This document shows, piece after piece, positions 1-11,440 of a DNA stretch of 64,000 nt. A model generated the notes under the pieces. The model was not told the DNA's origin and made no database searches. It saw only the letters and a program-made list of their open reading frames with translations. A program made the position numbers and the translations under genes. Each line of letters begins with the position of its first letter. Within the stretch, counting starts at the first letter, position 1. This stretch comes from Ischnura elegans (taxonomy: Eukaryota; Arthropoda; Insecta; Odonata; Coenagrionidae), in the NCBI RefSeq assembly GCF_921293095.1, contig NC_060254.1, positions 7,254,001-7,318,000 on the forward strand, in the 5' to 3' direction.

Positions 1-439
1 GAATTCACATGAAAACAATTTATATATTCATTTATCTTGTAAATAACATAAAATACTTACCGCAAAGCCTTTACATTTCGTATTTCAGCTGATGTTTACT
101 TGTCACAGCTCATTAAGTACTCCATCATTTTGGGAGAATCGACTTCGGGCAGATTTCCGGACTCCGCACGAATATATCCAGCTTCCATGCCGATAATTCT
201 CTTAAGTGTGAAATAAAAACAGCTAGCGTACTTCTTTAAACTTGTACTACAGCGCAGGAGATGTATATCTCAAGGTAAATCCACTTTCCAGCGTCTCGAA
301 CTGATAAACACTTTGTTATGCCTGGTTACCATGCATGACGTCACGCGTCATTAATGCCGTAAAACGATATCATTATTTTCAGGGCGTTATTGTTCAATTA
401 ATATGCGTCACTCAGGTTAAAGAGAAGTATACATATTAA

Positions 440-1240
440 AGATTTTTGATTTTCTATAAGATGCGTGAGTTAAATTGCCTGTACAAAATCCTTGCAAGTT
501 CTCCATTGCTTTATAGATTTCTTTAAATCTAACCAACCCATCATGATTATCAATCCAACAGGCCTCGAACATTGCCGTAAGGCTATTCCATTGCGTTTCG
601 GGGAAGGTTTTTTCGATATATAGTTTTAGGCACTTTGTTCGTTTTGCCGAGGACTAGATAAAATGTCCAATCGATTTTTGAATTCCAATAGAATTTTGAA
701 TCGGCTGAACCTGACCCAGAGCTAAATTCAGTGAATGTGAGCTACAGTGAGGCTTCTTTCTGGATGTGACTCACGAATTACTGACTGTACCCCTTTAAAA
801 CTTCCTTTCATCGAAGAACCTCCGTCTTATCCTTGCCCGATCAAATACTCATAATCTACTCCTAAAGATTTCAATTCAGATAATACTGCATTAGCTAAAT
901 ATTTTCCTGTTGTATTCTCAACGTTGGCAAAAGTTAAAAAAATCTTCACGCAGGATAAATCCATCATCTTTCATATTTCGTCTCGGCACACAAATTGACA
1001 TTTGATCTTGTCGTGAAACATCAGTAGTTTCGTCATAAGGACTGAAATAAAAGTTCGCAGAATTCAATCCTTGCACAATTTTTTTCTGTACTATTTCACC
1101 ACAAATGGCTACAATTACATTTTGTATGGTCGGGCTTAGGTAGGTATTGTTAAACGTCATTTTTCCATGTGTCTTATCAAATTTGAGTCTCCGCATCAGC
1201 TCCTCATCCGTAAGATAGCACGAAAGTTTCCATAATTTGT
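440..1240 (-). pseudogene. hAT-type transposase remnant (DUF4371 / ZMYM-like)
   Basis: Reading the minus strand, 918-1196 gives an open stretch containing YLSPTIQNVIVAICGEIV and SPYDETTDVS, which is the DUF4371/hAT signature also seen in ZMYM1-like proteins. Reading on in another frame (about 890-730) gives TTGKYLANAVLSELKSLGV, YLIGQG and GSSMKGSFKGVQSVI, then after stops (about 650-440) WIDNHDGLVRFKEIYKAM. The order matches a hAT transposase from its central catalytic region toward the C-terminal part. At least one frameshift and three stops interrupt it, so it cannot make a working protein. No terminal repeats were found. Family assignment is from recognition of these motifs; the borders are approximate. 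Confidence 0.75.
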
Positions 1241-1727
1241 TTCTGGCTCGGGATCACTGATGGATCATTGACCGGCAAGAGGAACCCGACACCCGTGGCG
1301 TATAAATTACGCCGCGCGACCGGCCGTATACCACCTGTGTACCTTTATATCTGTATCACCTATAAATGTACATGCTTGAACTATTTTCAACAAATAAAGA
1401 TAAATTTTAATAAAAAATCATGAGTTATCATAGAAATGCATGCATGAATCGTGGGCAAAGTAGGTACGCCACGCGCGCGGCCGTGTAAAAATATCAGGCG
1501 CGCCCGCTCGATAGTTAACAAGTCCAATCACAAATATCTACGTACCACCAAATATGACAATAAAGATTTGTGATCCTTTTAACAACTTTTTTTGTCTCCG
1601 AAACAGCTTGTTTTATTTAATATAGTGCTCTAAAAATACAATCCAAAATTAAGATACCTACCGATTCATATATTAAACAGGTTGATATTGATAAATTGAT
1701 ATATTACACTTCGCAAGTTTCATGTAG

Positions 1728-1877
1728 TACGGACCCTTACAAAAGCGAGTCCCGCGAGCATTGGGCACTTTTTGCTTTGGTGAGGCTCCCGTCGAGTGTT
1801 CGTCGCTGAAAGAGCAGTTCCCGAGAGATGGAACCCACGGCACCTTCTCCAAGACTGCCGCTTCCGCCGCAGCCAAG
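1728..1877 (+). CDS. possible internal exon of an unidentified host gene
   Basis: A 150-base segment is open for exactly 50 codons. It sits between an acceptor-like site (cgcaagtttcatgtag) and a donor-like site (CCAAG|gtaata), phase 0 at both ends. The peptide starts YGPLQKRVPRALGTFCFGEA and ends TFSKTAASAAAK. It is much more GC-rich than the surrounding AT-rich sequence, as a real exon would be. The acceptor has a weak pyrimidine tract. I do not recognise the protein. The opposite strand is also open across 1673-2044, so the coding strand is not certain, and no neighbouring exon was found. Confidence 0.3.
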
Positions 1878-1889
1878 GTAATAACGTGC

Positions 1890-2186
1890 CCAATCTCCTC
1901 ACCTTCTCCTATCTCTCTAATGATAAACAAGTTATCATATTGCCCACTAATGTTATTATGGCTGGTTATTACACGTGTTTCAATTGTTACACAATCATTA
2001 TCGATCGTTTTGATCAGTTGTGAATTTGAATCAATGTCTAACAATCGAATGACGTGTTATTCTGTTATGAAAACTGTTATGAAAAAATTATTGGGCAATA
2101 CGATACATTCTTTATCATTAGATATGTTGTTCCACGACTAAAAGTGAACCTTTTCTCTCGTGTCTGGTTGATTTCCTTGAGCCGGT
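1890..2186. other. unannotated AT-rich stretch
   Basis: Short overlapping open frames on both strands, but no splice structure or recognised motif. I see nothing I can support here. Confidence 0.4.
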
Positions 2187-2385
2187 CACAATAGGGTAGT
2201 TTCCTTCACCAAAGAAAACGAAAGGCATTGATTGCGATTCGTTACCCACCATTAGTTTATTCATAATATACAAATTATTTGGTTTTAGAAATCCCAGTTC
2301 ACACGAACGGCAATGGTCAATATTAACCTCATTTGAAAAAGGCCAGATTGGCGCCAATGCGATTCCACTGTACGTGACGTCACAG
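2187..2385. repeat. interspersed repeat, copy 1 (second copy 56803-56985)
   Basis: About 190 bases starting agggtagtttccttca and ending near ggccagattggcgcc are found again at 56803-56985 in the same orientation, with long identical runs such as the segments around gattgcgattcgttaccc. This copy runs into gtgacgtcaca. No coding capacity or terminal inverted repeat was seen. It is probably a short non-autonomous element; the class is unknown. Confidence 0.7.
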
Positions 2386-2389
2386 GGAC

Positions 2390-3030
2390 CCATGTTCTAT
2401 ACGAGTAGTCAGGAGTTTTATATCGTCTGAGATTACCAATGCACGCATGAGGCACAGAGCTCAGGGAAACACGTCTTAATAATCACCTATTAAAATTGCC
2501 ATTATGGTCGGAAAGTCTCCATCGTTTGATAGGGTAATAATAATCGTGGCATTCATAGCCTCGCACCCAGGTGGCTTCACACAGCAGCAGCCAGACGTCA
2601 CACGGGCTTTTCCCAGCATTCATACTTAGCCGTCGCGTTTTCGCGTTCTTGAAATTTTTCACTTTTCATTTAATCGCGAAAAATAGATATCGTCATTTTA
2701 AAATCCAAAAGCGTGAAATACGTACTCCAGGAGTGATAATATTTCGATTTAGGAATATAAAAAATTAGGAAACCACCCTATTCGGGGGTGTCCATTAACG
2801 ACCTATCTTTTCTAGAATATAAATTACATTTGTTTTTCTTTCTACTTTTTAAGCGCCACCGCAATCCTCGTGACTGCACGCTCGTTTCAAACTCCAACCT
2901 ATTTTCTCGCGTGATTTGTAACTCGCCATCCCATCTTATTCTTTGTATTTAAATATTGTGAAGAATTTATGGGCCGACGCGACGGTTGAAATATAGAAAG
3001 GAATGTAGAACTGAGGGTAACGCAAATTAA
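2390..3030. other. unannotated AT-rich stretch
   Basis: No exon-like open frame with splice sites and no repeat matching another part of the window was noticed. Confidence 0.4.
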
Positions 3031-3039
3031 GTAAAAAGG

Positions 3040-3720
3040 ATTCAAGGATGGAAGAAGAAAAGACCGAAGAGCGGCAGAAAAAAGCCTTCCTGCCGTATAT
3101 TAAAGGGGTCACGGATAAAATATCCAGAATACTACATAAACATCAGATAAAAACCGTGTTTAAGCCACGCACGCAAATTAGAGACATCATTCGAAACGTA
3201 AAAGGAAGGGAAAAATTGGAAACGGAGGGAGTATACCAATTAACATGCGGCACATGCGACCAAGTGTACGTGGGTGAAACTGGACGCACAATAAGAACCA
3301 GAGTGAAGGAGCACAGCGCGGCGATTCGACTGGGCCACGCCGATAAGTCAGCAGTCGCTGAACACGCCGCACAGGGACATACCATCGATGTGGGCAGCCC
3401 AAAAATTCTCGCCAGGGAGAAGTACTTTAGAACGAGGATTTTCCGGGAAGCCTTAGAAGTCAAAAAGCATCTTCAACTTCAAAAAACAACTTCAACAGAG
3501 ACAACAGGCAGAAGATCAGTGACACATGGCTTCCGGTCATTTCCAGAAAAACAAGCTTCGAGAAAACTTCCTACCACCACCCACCACCTATAAATTGATG
3601 CGAAATAAAGACAACCGGTCATTTGCCCTGATGAGGTCTCCGGCATAGGAGAAGAAACGTCGGCCATTTTAATAACCTGACGCGGGATATTCCCAAAAAA
3701 AAACCATAAATCCATCTTAT
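3040..3720 (+). mobile_element. Penelope-like retroelement, 5'-truncated, GIY-YIG endonuclease part
   Basis: An open frame at 3048-3593 encodes 181 residues. Residues 16-50 (PYIKGVTDKISRILHKH... then TVFKP) are the conserved linker that follows the reverse transcriptase in Penelope-like elements (PLEs). Residues 61-89 form the GIY-YIG endonuclease: GVY at 61-63, a CGTC pair of cysteines at 67 and 70, VYVGETGR at 73-80 and RTRVKEH at 83-89. In complete PLEs this nuclease nicks the target for insertion. The reverse transcriptase is missing and an in-frame stop lies just upstream, so the element is 5'-truncated, which is usual for PLEs. The 3' end carries a hammerhead-like motif at 3628-3683 (listed separately). 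Confidence 0.88.
3628..3683 (+). ncRNA. hammerhead-ribozyme-like motif at the PLE 3' end
   Basis: CTGATGA (3628-3634) and GAAAC (3654-3658) are the two conserved hammerhead core strings. Between them TCTCC and GGAGA form a perfect 5-bp stem II with a short loop. CGTC after GAAAC can pair with GACG at 3679-3682 as stem III. The position before cleavage is not canonical (GACGC rather than GACGT plus H), so activity is doubtful. Hammerhead motifs are a known feature of Penelope-like elements. Confidence 0.6.
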
Positions 3721-4009
3721 TTATTGTCAGACTTATTTTTTATGATTTAATTCAAGATATCCATTGATGCCATTCAAATCTCTCTTTAGACGGTGCATAC
3801 GTCAGCGTATACGAACTATTTCATTCCTGAGATGATTTTAAGATCTCTTGCGCTGACTGCCTACGTTTATCATGTGAATTCAAAATTACATTCGGTATAT
3901 GAATTCGGTTGATATTTCAATGTCAACGGACGTATTCATAATCACTTTACCATCGATTCGTTTAAGTATCTCTTCTTTTCAGATAAGGGAGTTCTTTATC
4001 GTCTCACTT

Positions 4010-4665
4010 CTGTTACCGATCCAATCGCCATGAGATCTATTTTCACCGGTTGCGTTCTCCCAATCCTCGAGTGCTGCTCCGTCATTTACTCCACTGCCAG
4101 CCCCTCCAACCTTAAAATTCTTGAACGCCCAATTTCTTTATTTCAGTAGTCCGTCACCGTGTTCCTCACCTCCGTAATTCTTCTCGCTCTGAAGTAATTT
4201 CTGCCCTATCATTGGTCCCACTATCCTCCCGTAGGAATTTCCATGATATTTCCTTCATTTACAATGCCTTAAATGGCAAGTTCCGATCCTCAGATGCCTT
4301 TTCTGCTGCCTTTCTTCTCACTCCACATTCCCTCCCGCTCCTTCCGTAGTAACCACCTACTACACCAACCTAAATTCCGTCTTTCTCTCTCTCAAAGATC
4401 ACTTTTTTACAGACTCCCTACCTCCTTCAATGCCATTTCGAGTACTCACCCTTCCCTGGATCTTTCAATGCCCATCAGATCATTCAAGAGGCAGCTTCGA
4501 AAAGCCATCTACTGAATCCCTTTTTATATTTTTTATATCCTTTTTGCAGTTTTTTTGTAGTTTACATTTGTTAAAGCTGCAGTTTTCATGTTTTGTATTC
4601 AATGTAAAGGCCATTTTGGCAGTGTTTGAACAATTTAATAAATAAATAAAAAATAAAATACAAAA
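4010..4665 (+). pseudogene. LINE 3' fragment (non-LTR retrotransposon, reverse transcriptase C-terminal part)
   Basis: Pieces of a degenerate reading frame show the C-terminal end of a jockey/CR1-type reverse-transcriptase ORF: GCVLPILECCSVIYSTASPS at about 4046-4105, SSRRNFHDISFIYNALNGKF at about 4225-4285, then SFNA and LSMPIRSFKRQLRKA near 4425-4510. The order (ILEY.S..., LRRDYHD..., NxLNG, final SFKRQL) is the usual one. Several frameshifts separate the pieces. The 3' end is an AATAAATAAATAAA-type tail at about 4637-4665, as expected for a LINE insertion on the plus strand. Confidence 0.7.
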
Positions 4666-4669
4666 TTGT

Positions 4670-5280
4670 TTTCCCTCTGCCACATCTACCTCACACTTTC
4701 CAAGTCGTGCTGATACTTCTCAAAACCCAGGATCCAATTCAAATGCTCAGTACTCGGAGAAAGCAATGTACCATCCCTTAAAATTCACCCTGATTCGCAT
4801 CGATAGCTCACGTATCCGAGCGGGCCAAGGCTCGTGTAAAATGTTTTTGCCCTCACCCAACAATTACTTTTTGGTCATTTTGATCATAGGTCTTCAATCT
4901 TTTGAGAATGTGCTTTTTTATTTTTTAGTCTATTCGTCTTTCTTTTACAACTAGGGACATATGAATACCCATCTTCAATCCTTCAGGTCAAGCAAGTACG
5001 TATACATCCTATCAATTCCGTCTTAGTTTCGTTTCTCCTTTGGTATACGTATGCATCTAATGGGTTTTGAGTTGGGTTGATGGACATTATTTGCTTGTAG
5101 ATTTTTAAATTTTGGTTCTTTAGTAGTGTTTTTCTATTACATTTAGCGATAGAAATATCAATTAAAACCTCCATTTTCTAAAAATTCATTTCAATTTTTA
5201 TTATTTACCATTCAAATTATGGTTTTAGTGTACTCCAGCGATGTTTTTTTTTAGGTTTAAAATTAAATTTCATTGAATCA
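4670..5280. other. unannotated AT-rich stretch
   Basis: Only short frames without splice support. No repeat partner within the window was noticed. Confidence 0.4.
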
Positions 5281-5284
5281 GATA

Positions 5285-5520
5285 GGTGTGGTGGCTTCCC
5301 ACCTCTTGGGCCCGGGTTCATTTACATGCGGGGGTGGAGAATTTTCAGACCCCTGTCGATGAATGCTATTTCACTTGAAGCACAGCACTCGGTTCGTCGG
5401 ATGGGACATGAAGCCGTCCTAAGGCGTACCCTTTGCCCCTTTCCTGAAGACCACGCTTACACTGTTGCCGGGTTTCTCTCCTCCCTCCCTTCCTTCCCTA
5501 CACTTCCTTAGGGCGCACAT
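5285..5520. repeat. GC-richer island, possible SINE-like sequence
   Basis: A compositionally distinct block begins tggtggcttcccacctctt, contains gggcccgggttca (reminiscent of a tRNA B-box) and ends in a pyrimidine-rich run (ctcctccctcccttcc). It may be a tRNA-derived SINE or a fragment of a GC-rich repeat. No second copy was found here. Confidence 0.25.
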
Positions 5521-5588
5521 GACATAAGCTATTGGTCATTTTCGCCACGCTACAACCGACGAACTAGTGAGCCATAGACTTTATATTA

Positions 5589-5878
5589 TAAGGGAGTTTT
5601 GGGGGATAAACCCCCCCCCCCCAGAGCTCATAGAATTTTTTAAGCTTAATCCAATTTACTTTATTGGATTGATATTACTGATAGAATAGTGTAAGGATCA
5701 ATAAAATATCCCTGGGAAAGCCGTATAACTCACAATTTTGAGCCACTTATCTAAAAATTCCGCAATATCTCGCACCTACCGCTTATCCTGGTGGGTTTTC
5801 CATACTCCCACCCGCCCCGGTATTAGTTGCACCTAAACCCCCCCCCCCCCCCCTTGCCTTAATTCCTCGTTGCGCCCC
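5589..5878 (+). mobile_element. hAT-type MITE, copy 1 of a three-copy family
   Basis: A ~290-bp non-coding element shared with 21309-21623 and 47363-47675. All three carry aaaccccc runs, the segment taccgcttatcctggtggg and a right end ccttaattcctNgNTGCGCCCC. Here it is flanked by TTATATTA (5581-5588) and TTATATTG (5879-5886), an 8-base duplication with one mismatch, as hAT insertions make. The left terminal gcgcagcg sequence seen in the other copies is lost or diverged in this copy. Confidence 0.75.
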
Positions 5879-5940
5879 TTATATTGACGCCGGTCCCCGC
5901 GCACTCCAACTTTAGTCACTAGTGGCGCAAGGATTCGTAA

Positions 5941-7212
5941 AGGCCTGGTTACACGGTGCATTAACCCGTATGGGTTAATGTATGAATGCGTGTCTGTTTG
6001 CATGTCTGAATTCATGGACGTTCGCGTGAACGAGAAGCATGAATGAGCGGTTACACGGTACATGCGTTCGCACAAGTTTTCACACATTTTCTCGTAACGC
6101 GAGGCGTTTAGTTTTTGTTTATTCCCTTTGCAGTGCGCAAATTTTAAATGTGTAAACAGTATCATTAGGTAGGAAGCAGACGAAACCTACCAGAAAATGA
6201 TTCCCTTCTCGTTGTTTCCTGTAGGACCAGGAAGTTTCACATACTGGTAATATATTTGCGCTGCCGTGTAAACAGTGGTGTTCATTGTAGTTGCCGAAGT
6301 TGTTTCATTTCGTGCCAGTAATATTTATTTTTATTTATTATTTATCGTTATCGCTCGCTTAATATTATATCTCAATAGTACTCTATTTATTTCAAACCGT
6401 TATCAAAGTTAATACTTAGGCTGAAAATTTGTAGACGCATCTTGTTTTTAAGCCGTGTTTACTAGACATTTTTCTTTCATCTGTTTCACTGAGTGTAGAT
6501 GATGTATGAGAGTAGATATTTTTAATACTTTGTTCTACTTTTGTCCGGGACGGTTATAAAGTTAAGAAGATATTTGCTGTTGATGGAAAAGATGTTGGTT
6601 TAGAGATCTGATCGATTTATGAATTTGCTAATGTTAGTCGTCTTTTTGTGGTGGGCCAGTGCATTCCCATCTCGGACGTATAAAAGGTAGAATTGTCGTT
6701 AATTCGTATGATATAAATTATGTTTAAATGTGTTCTATTAGTCGTATGATAGTCGTTGCATTATGTTGCATTTCACAAATGTCGTGTTGAAAACTCTGTT
6801 ATAACCTCATCGATTGTTTTGTTCCGGCATAATACAACCAATAAGATACCATAGGCATAAACTTGGTATGTCCGGCATACATACAGGGATATTCTATATG
6901 AATATTAGTGTAGATGCAAATGGTGAGTTTGTGGTAGGATTCAAGCACTTACGATACAGTACAAATATACGAGTTACTGAATAGCCCTGCAGATGACAAC
7001 TAATTGTGTCGTTTCCTTTGTTCCCACCAGGTGGCTCTGTTATCAACTTGTGCGAATGCATGAACGAAAGTAGAACAGGTTCTATTTTCCGTTCACGCGT
7101 CCATGCATTTGTACATTTTGGGGTGGTTACACGGTGAATTTTTCCGTTCATTCTAGCGTTCATACATTTAGACATTAACCCGTACGGGTTAATGCACCGT
7201 GTAACCAGGCCT
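5941..7212. mobile_element. PIF/Harbinger-like non-autonomous foldback element (1.27 kb)
   Basis: Ends are inverted copies of AGGCCTGGTTACACGGTGCA followed by TTAACCCGTAYGGGTTAATG, itself a palindrome. Both sides are flanked by TAA (5938-5940 and 7213-7215), the TWA target duplication typical of PIF/Harbinger. Inside each end there are further partly repeated motifs (ggttacacggt, gcatgaatgag, gcgaatgcatgaacga). No transposase frame was found. The small element at 44129-44362 is clearly related. Superfamily is inferred from the duplication only. Confidence 0.8.
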
Positions 7213-7254
7213 TAAGTGTCAATGCATTTGGCTTTGGATTCCTTTTCAGAATTT

Positions 7255-7345
7255 CATGTGCATATACTCGTATAATGCTGTGGTACAGGGGATACGTTGC
7301 TCGACTTCTACGCTTAGGTTCCAAGGTTGAATCTTGTCTGCAATA
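7255..7345 (+). repeat. possible tRNA-like (SINE) remnant
   Basis: The string gtggtacaggggatacg resembles an A box and ggttccaaggttgaatc a B box at tRNA-like spacing, followed by a T run. This is weak and no second copy was found. Confidence 0.2.
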
Positions 7346-7683
7346 TTTTTTTTTTCATAATTTCTTTCTACTTTTTCTATTACAGAAGATCACCTGCTTT
7401 TCACAATAGAAGGGATTACACTACCAAATATTTTGTCTTATTTATAAAGCAATGGGTATAAGAAAGGCTCTCACCAAATTTTACCATTGAGCGCATATTA
7501 ATTTCGCCCCTAGAGCAGTTTGAAGTTTCAACTTGAATTCCGCGCCAAAAACGTATTTCTCGGGCGACGCCATGTTGATGACGTATGAACCTCATGATAT
7601 CTGCAATGTTTGCATAAGGAGTGCATTGTCGTATACGTTATTTCGAGTATAAGTAAATACTAGATAAAACGGAGAATTTTAAA

Positions 7684-7890
7684 TGAGTGGGAGGAAATCT
7701 TATGTATATTGTTGTGTGCCGAGATATGAATTTACCTCTCGTTAATCGCCAGAAAAGTATTTTTTGTGGAGCCAAACGACCCAGACCGGGGAAGGCGGTG
7801 GTGCGACGCTGCAAGGAGACTGCACATTCCTTCAGAAATAGGCTGTTATAGAATGTGTGAGGGCCATTTTAATGTAAATATCCTCTGCTT
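7684..7890 (+). pseudogene. THAP zinc-finger domain fragment with frameshift
   Basis: From ATG at 7684 the frame reads MSGRKSYVYCCVPRYEFTS and then stops. A shifted frame continues KVFFVEPNDPDRGRRWCDAA and IGCYRMCEGHFN. Together these show the THAP (C2CH) layout: an early CC, KxFxxP-like segment, RRW, and CEGHF with the last zinc ligands. THAP domains bind DNA and occur in P-element transposases and host regulators. Both a stop and a frame change disrupt it, and the EnSpm-like element is inserted 80 bases downstream. I cannot tell a P-type transposon from a host THAP gene. Confidence 0.6.
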
Positions 7891-7984
7891 CTCAAAGAGA
7901 TTTAGTTTCCATAACTCCTTTTTTTGTCTTTGGCCACAATTCGCAAAAAATTCGTATGTGCTTAAATATATACCCACACAGCAG

Positions 7985-8260
7985 AGGAATATCCCATGAA
8001 TATGCTTAGAATATTCTCTAAGGTATATTGGAATATTCTTAGAATATTCTCAATGCTCTCAGGATATCCCAAGAATATTCCTGGTATATACTATACGTCC
8101 GCCCTAACGCATATCCCAGGAATATCCTGCGGGAATATTCCTGGGATATTCTAAGAATATTCCCAGCATAGTTCAGGAATATTCCCGGGATATTCTCATA
8201 GGAATATTCCTGGGATATTTCAGGATTATGCTCAGCATAGTCCAGGAATATTCCCAGCAT
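7985..8260. repeat. left subterminal repeat array of the EnSpm-like element (outer part)
   Basis: Dense repeats built from ggaatattcc, gggatattct and cagcatagtccaggaatat occur in both orientations. The array is cut at 8260 by the inner transposon and resumes at 11448. In CACTA elements such repeats are bound by an element-encoded accessory protein; here that is inference. Confidence 0.8.
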
Positions 8261-8337
8261 CCCAGATAACACGGCATTTGTATTACATCAATAATACACA
8301 AAAAATACGTGCCCAAATACATATGTATAAGATGGAA

Positions 8338-8595
8338 TACGATCGTATTACATCGGTATATTTCACGTAGAAGTGGTTCAAAAGTCCCTATAGATGTATG
8401 TATTCGTGCGTATTACAAATTGGAAATCTGAATACCCATACATGATTTATACATATGTATACAAAGGAATACAATCGTATTACGTCTGTATATTTCACGT
8501 AAAAGTGGCTCAAAAGTCCCTCAGGATGTATGTATACATGCGTATTACAAATTGGAAATCTGAATATCCTTACATGTAATATACATATGTATCTG
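8338..8595. repeat. tandem direct repeat, two ~132-bp units, inside the nested transposon
   Basis: Unit 1 begins at about 8338 and unit 2 at about 8470. Both contain tatttcacgta, gtggNtcaaaagtccct and gcgtattacaaattggaaat, then end in atacatatgtat. They look like left subterminal repeats of the nested element. A related segment (tatttcgcgNatg) lies near its right end at about 10845-10905. Confidence 0.75.
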
Positions 8596-9544
8596 CAGGC
8601 CCTCGTACACGAATTATACATATTGATTTTCTGACCCACATCCACTTAATATCAATATGGATCAAACGGATGAATAAATATAAGGAAACCAGAACATACA
8701 GATAATAAAACATTTATTCAAAGAGAAAAATAAAATAATACACACAAATAACAAGTGTGGCCATGAATATTGCTAACAAGCATTAAGGGCCAGCAAACAG
8801 TAGGTGAAACTTAGTTTTAAAAAATGGCACAAAGATAAATCAAGTACAAACAATGGTTTGAGTTGGAAAATAGAAAAAAATGTTAGCATGGAACAAGCGT
8901 TGTAACCCATTGCACAAGAAGAAACCTGAATTCAGGAAACCAACTCTGCACAATTAACCACTTTCTGAAAGGAGAAAAGAAGAAGTCAAGTTTAAAAGTC
9001 ATGCAAAAATATATCTTTTTGTAAGATCTGAATAGGAGCTCAAGGCCTTTCAATTTGAATTCTGTGAAGTCTGTAATTTTAGTACTAATTCTGTATTCTG
9101 AATGCAAATGAAAGTTTGGCTTCTCTGCTAGGTTCCAGACATAAGTTTTAAATTTTTTCATTTACCAATTATGTCGAGGTCCCAGCTAGCACAGATTTGA
9201 CATTGTCCTTTGAGAAATCATATATTTTGGGGATATGCTTTCATTTTACAAAATTAATAGCCTTTCTCTTAAGAAGAATGAGAAATATGAGAAAAGATCA
9301 TATGACTACTTTTAAATATAAATTAACTAGGGAAAACGTGAATCCATTGGTATGCTTATTTATTACATTATACTAATTTATTAGTACCATGATTTAGTAT
9401 CGGATGATTCACACTGAAAAAATATAAACTTGTGATATCAAATTTTCAAACAAATAAATTTCATACATAACCGATAATTTCAGGCTTAACTTTAAGAAAC
9501 CTCTCCATCATGGATAAAAAAAATTTTTTCCCTCAAACCTTACC

Positions 9545-9615
9545 TCGGTATTAACAATTCCACCTGGTCTTCTGGCTTTGCTTCGTCGTCTTTTCCGTAA
9601 TCCATTCTCCTCTTG
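9545..9615 (-). CDS. possible exon remnant of the nested transposon
   Basis: On the minus strand a short open stretch beginning MDYGKDDEAKPEDQ ends at a good donor (CCGAG|gtaagg at about 9545). It lies in the body of the nested element and has no recognised neighbour exon. A second minus-strand frame at 8883-9161 (92 codons) has no recognised motif. Confidence 0.2.
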
Positions 9616-11101
9616 TCCAGGCCAAGCTATTTACATCGTCGCCTCCTGGGTATGCGCGAAAGAGCATGAAAATAAAATTATAATTAATTAATTTGGCCCA
9701 TACGCACCTCTTTCTTACATATAATGACAAACTTTCGCATGAAAATTACGTATTTATCTTGTGTTAATAATAATGACGAAATGCACCTTGATTGACTGCA
9801 TTTCAAGATGAAAGAAATATTACATTTTGCTTTAAGGGAACCGATATTACACGACCAATACTTCTTGCTCGTTAAATAATTAGAAGTAGAGGGCAAAACC
9901 GCTCGGAACCTCGAGGAATCTATTAGTGACAAGGCTACGCTGATAAGTCTAAGGTCAAAGATGTTATGACTAAAGCATAGGATAACTAGGAATGCAAGAA
10001 CTACAATACAGTAGGTTGTGGTAATAAACAGCGATAAAACAACTTACACGTGAACGAAAACATTCCTTTAAACAATTTTTTCTGCTCTTAATTAAGAGAA
10101 GAAAAATGTAACTTCAGCCGCGAAGCACGGAATTACTATACGACGCATAATCTATTAATTTATACGTACAAGATTGACATTACTATGTTTTACCATATAA
10201 CTTCAATGGACACCAGTCTCCTCGATACATAACTCAACAAAAAAGGAAAACAATAGCCAAACATAAACAAAATAATTACCTCTATTGGCGCAATGTGGTC
10301 AATGTGGTAGTTGTATCCAAATATACTCAAATAACATAATTAATGTAGTCTATTTATGCGTACAATATAATAAAAGATAAATCATACCTTACCTTAATTA
10401 TCCAGTGACAGGAAACTGTTGGAGCTGGCTTGCACGAATCGCAATAACGTGCGGGATTGAAGCACATTTCCAGCAAAACATAGCTTCGGTTTGAGCGCAC
10501 CATCCACACGCACCGGTTATCGAGGATTAAAACACTATGTCAATTCTTCCAATACGTATAATAATACAAACAAATATAAAATTAACTATACATCAGTAGC
10601 CGGAGTTCCTCCTACAGCACGTTCTTGACGTTCTCGTAGTCTCGAACGAAATGCCGAGCTAACTGTTAACGAGATTATCACTCCCACTCACTTCCCTAGC
10701 TTGTTGCGACAGAATTGAGAATTTAATTTTTTTGTTTAAACAGTTAATTTAAAATATTGTTTAAAAAATTAAACTTCGCTTTTACTTTTGCGCTGTGCAA
10801 GAACTATTTTTTGTATTTTTCATGTATTGTGACCCATTTTCCATGTGTATATTTCGCGGATGGAAACTGAATTTTACATATGTAATACGTCTGTATTTCG
10901 CGTGCATTTACAAATTAACATAAATATGGTCGCCATACTACCCTTGCTCACATCGATCAGTATATGATTTATTTTTAAGCTTCCTGGGTATAAATTCGAA
11001 TGGATGAATGATCATTGAAATGAGGAAATCTGGCGTTTGCAGTGAACATATTATTTCTGCATAAATGTTTCTGAACATTTCACTAGACGCCACGAAAATC
11101 C

Positions 11102-11440
11102 ACCTGTCAAAAATTACAGGAAATATACATAATGTATATTTTGTGTATTTTTGACCACATTTACATATGTATTTCCTCTGTATTCATACATATGTAAAAG
11201 TAGTAAGTGTTACACGATATTTACATTTGTATTTTTGACCACATTTACATAAGTATTCAAATTTCAAAAATACAAATGTATTTATCGTGTAACACGTACC
11301 ACTTTTACATATGTATGAATACAAAGGAAATACATCCAATAATACATATGTATTACACATGTTATACATAACAAAAATAAATATGTATGTGACCCATGAA
11401 AATACAATATAAATACATTATGTATATCCAAATGTGTGCT
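11102..11440. repeat. right subterminal repeats of the nested transposon
   Basis: Many copies of the palindrome-like motif acatatgta and of tacaaatgtatttat occur in both orientations, including a long inverted pair around 11190-11350 (gtgttacacgat / atcgtgtaacac). These mirror the motifs near the left end of the same element. Confidence 0.7.

Noticed and set aside
1673-2044. 123-codon minus-strand frame as the coding strand at 1.7 kb
   Set aside because: Antisense to a better-supported exon-like segment; no splice or motif support, though not fully excluded.
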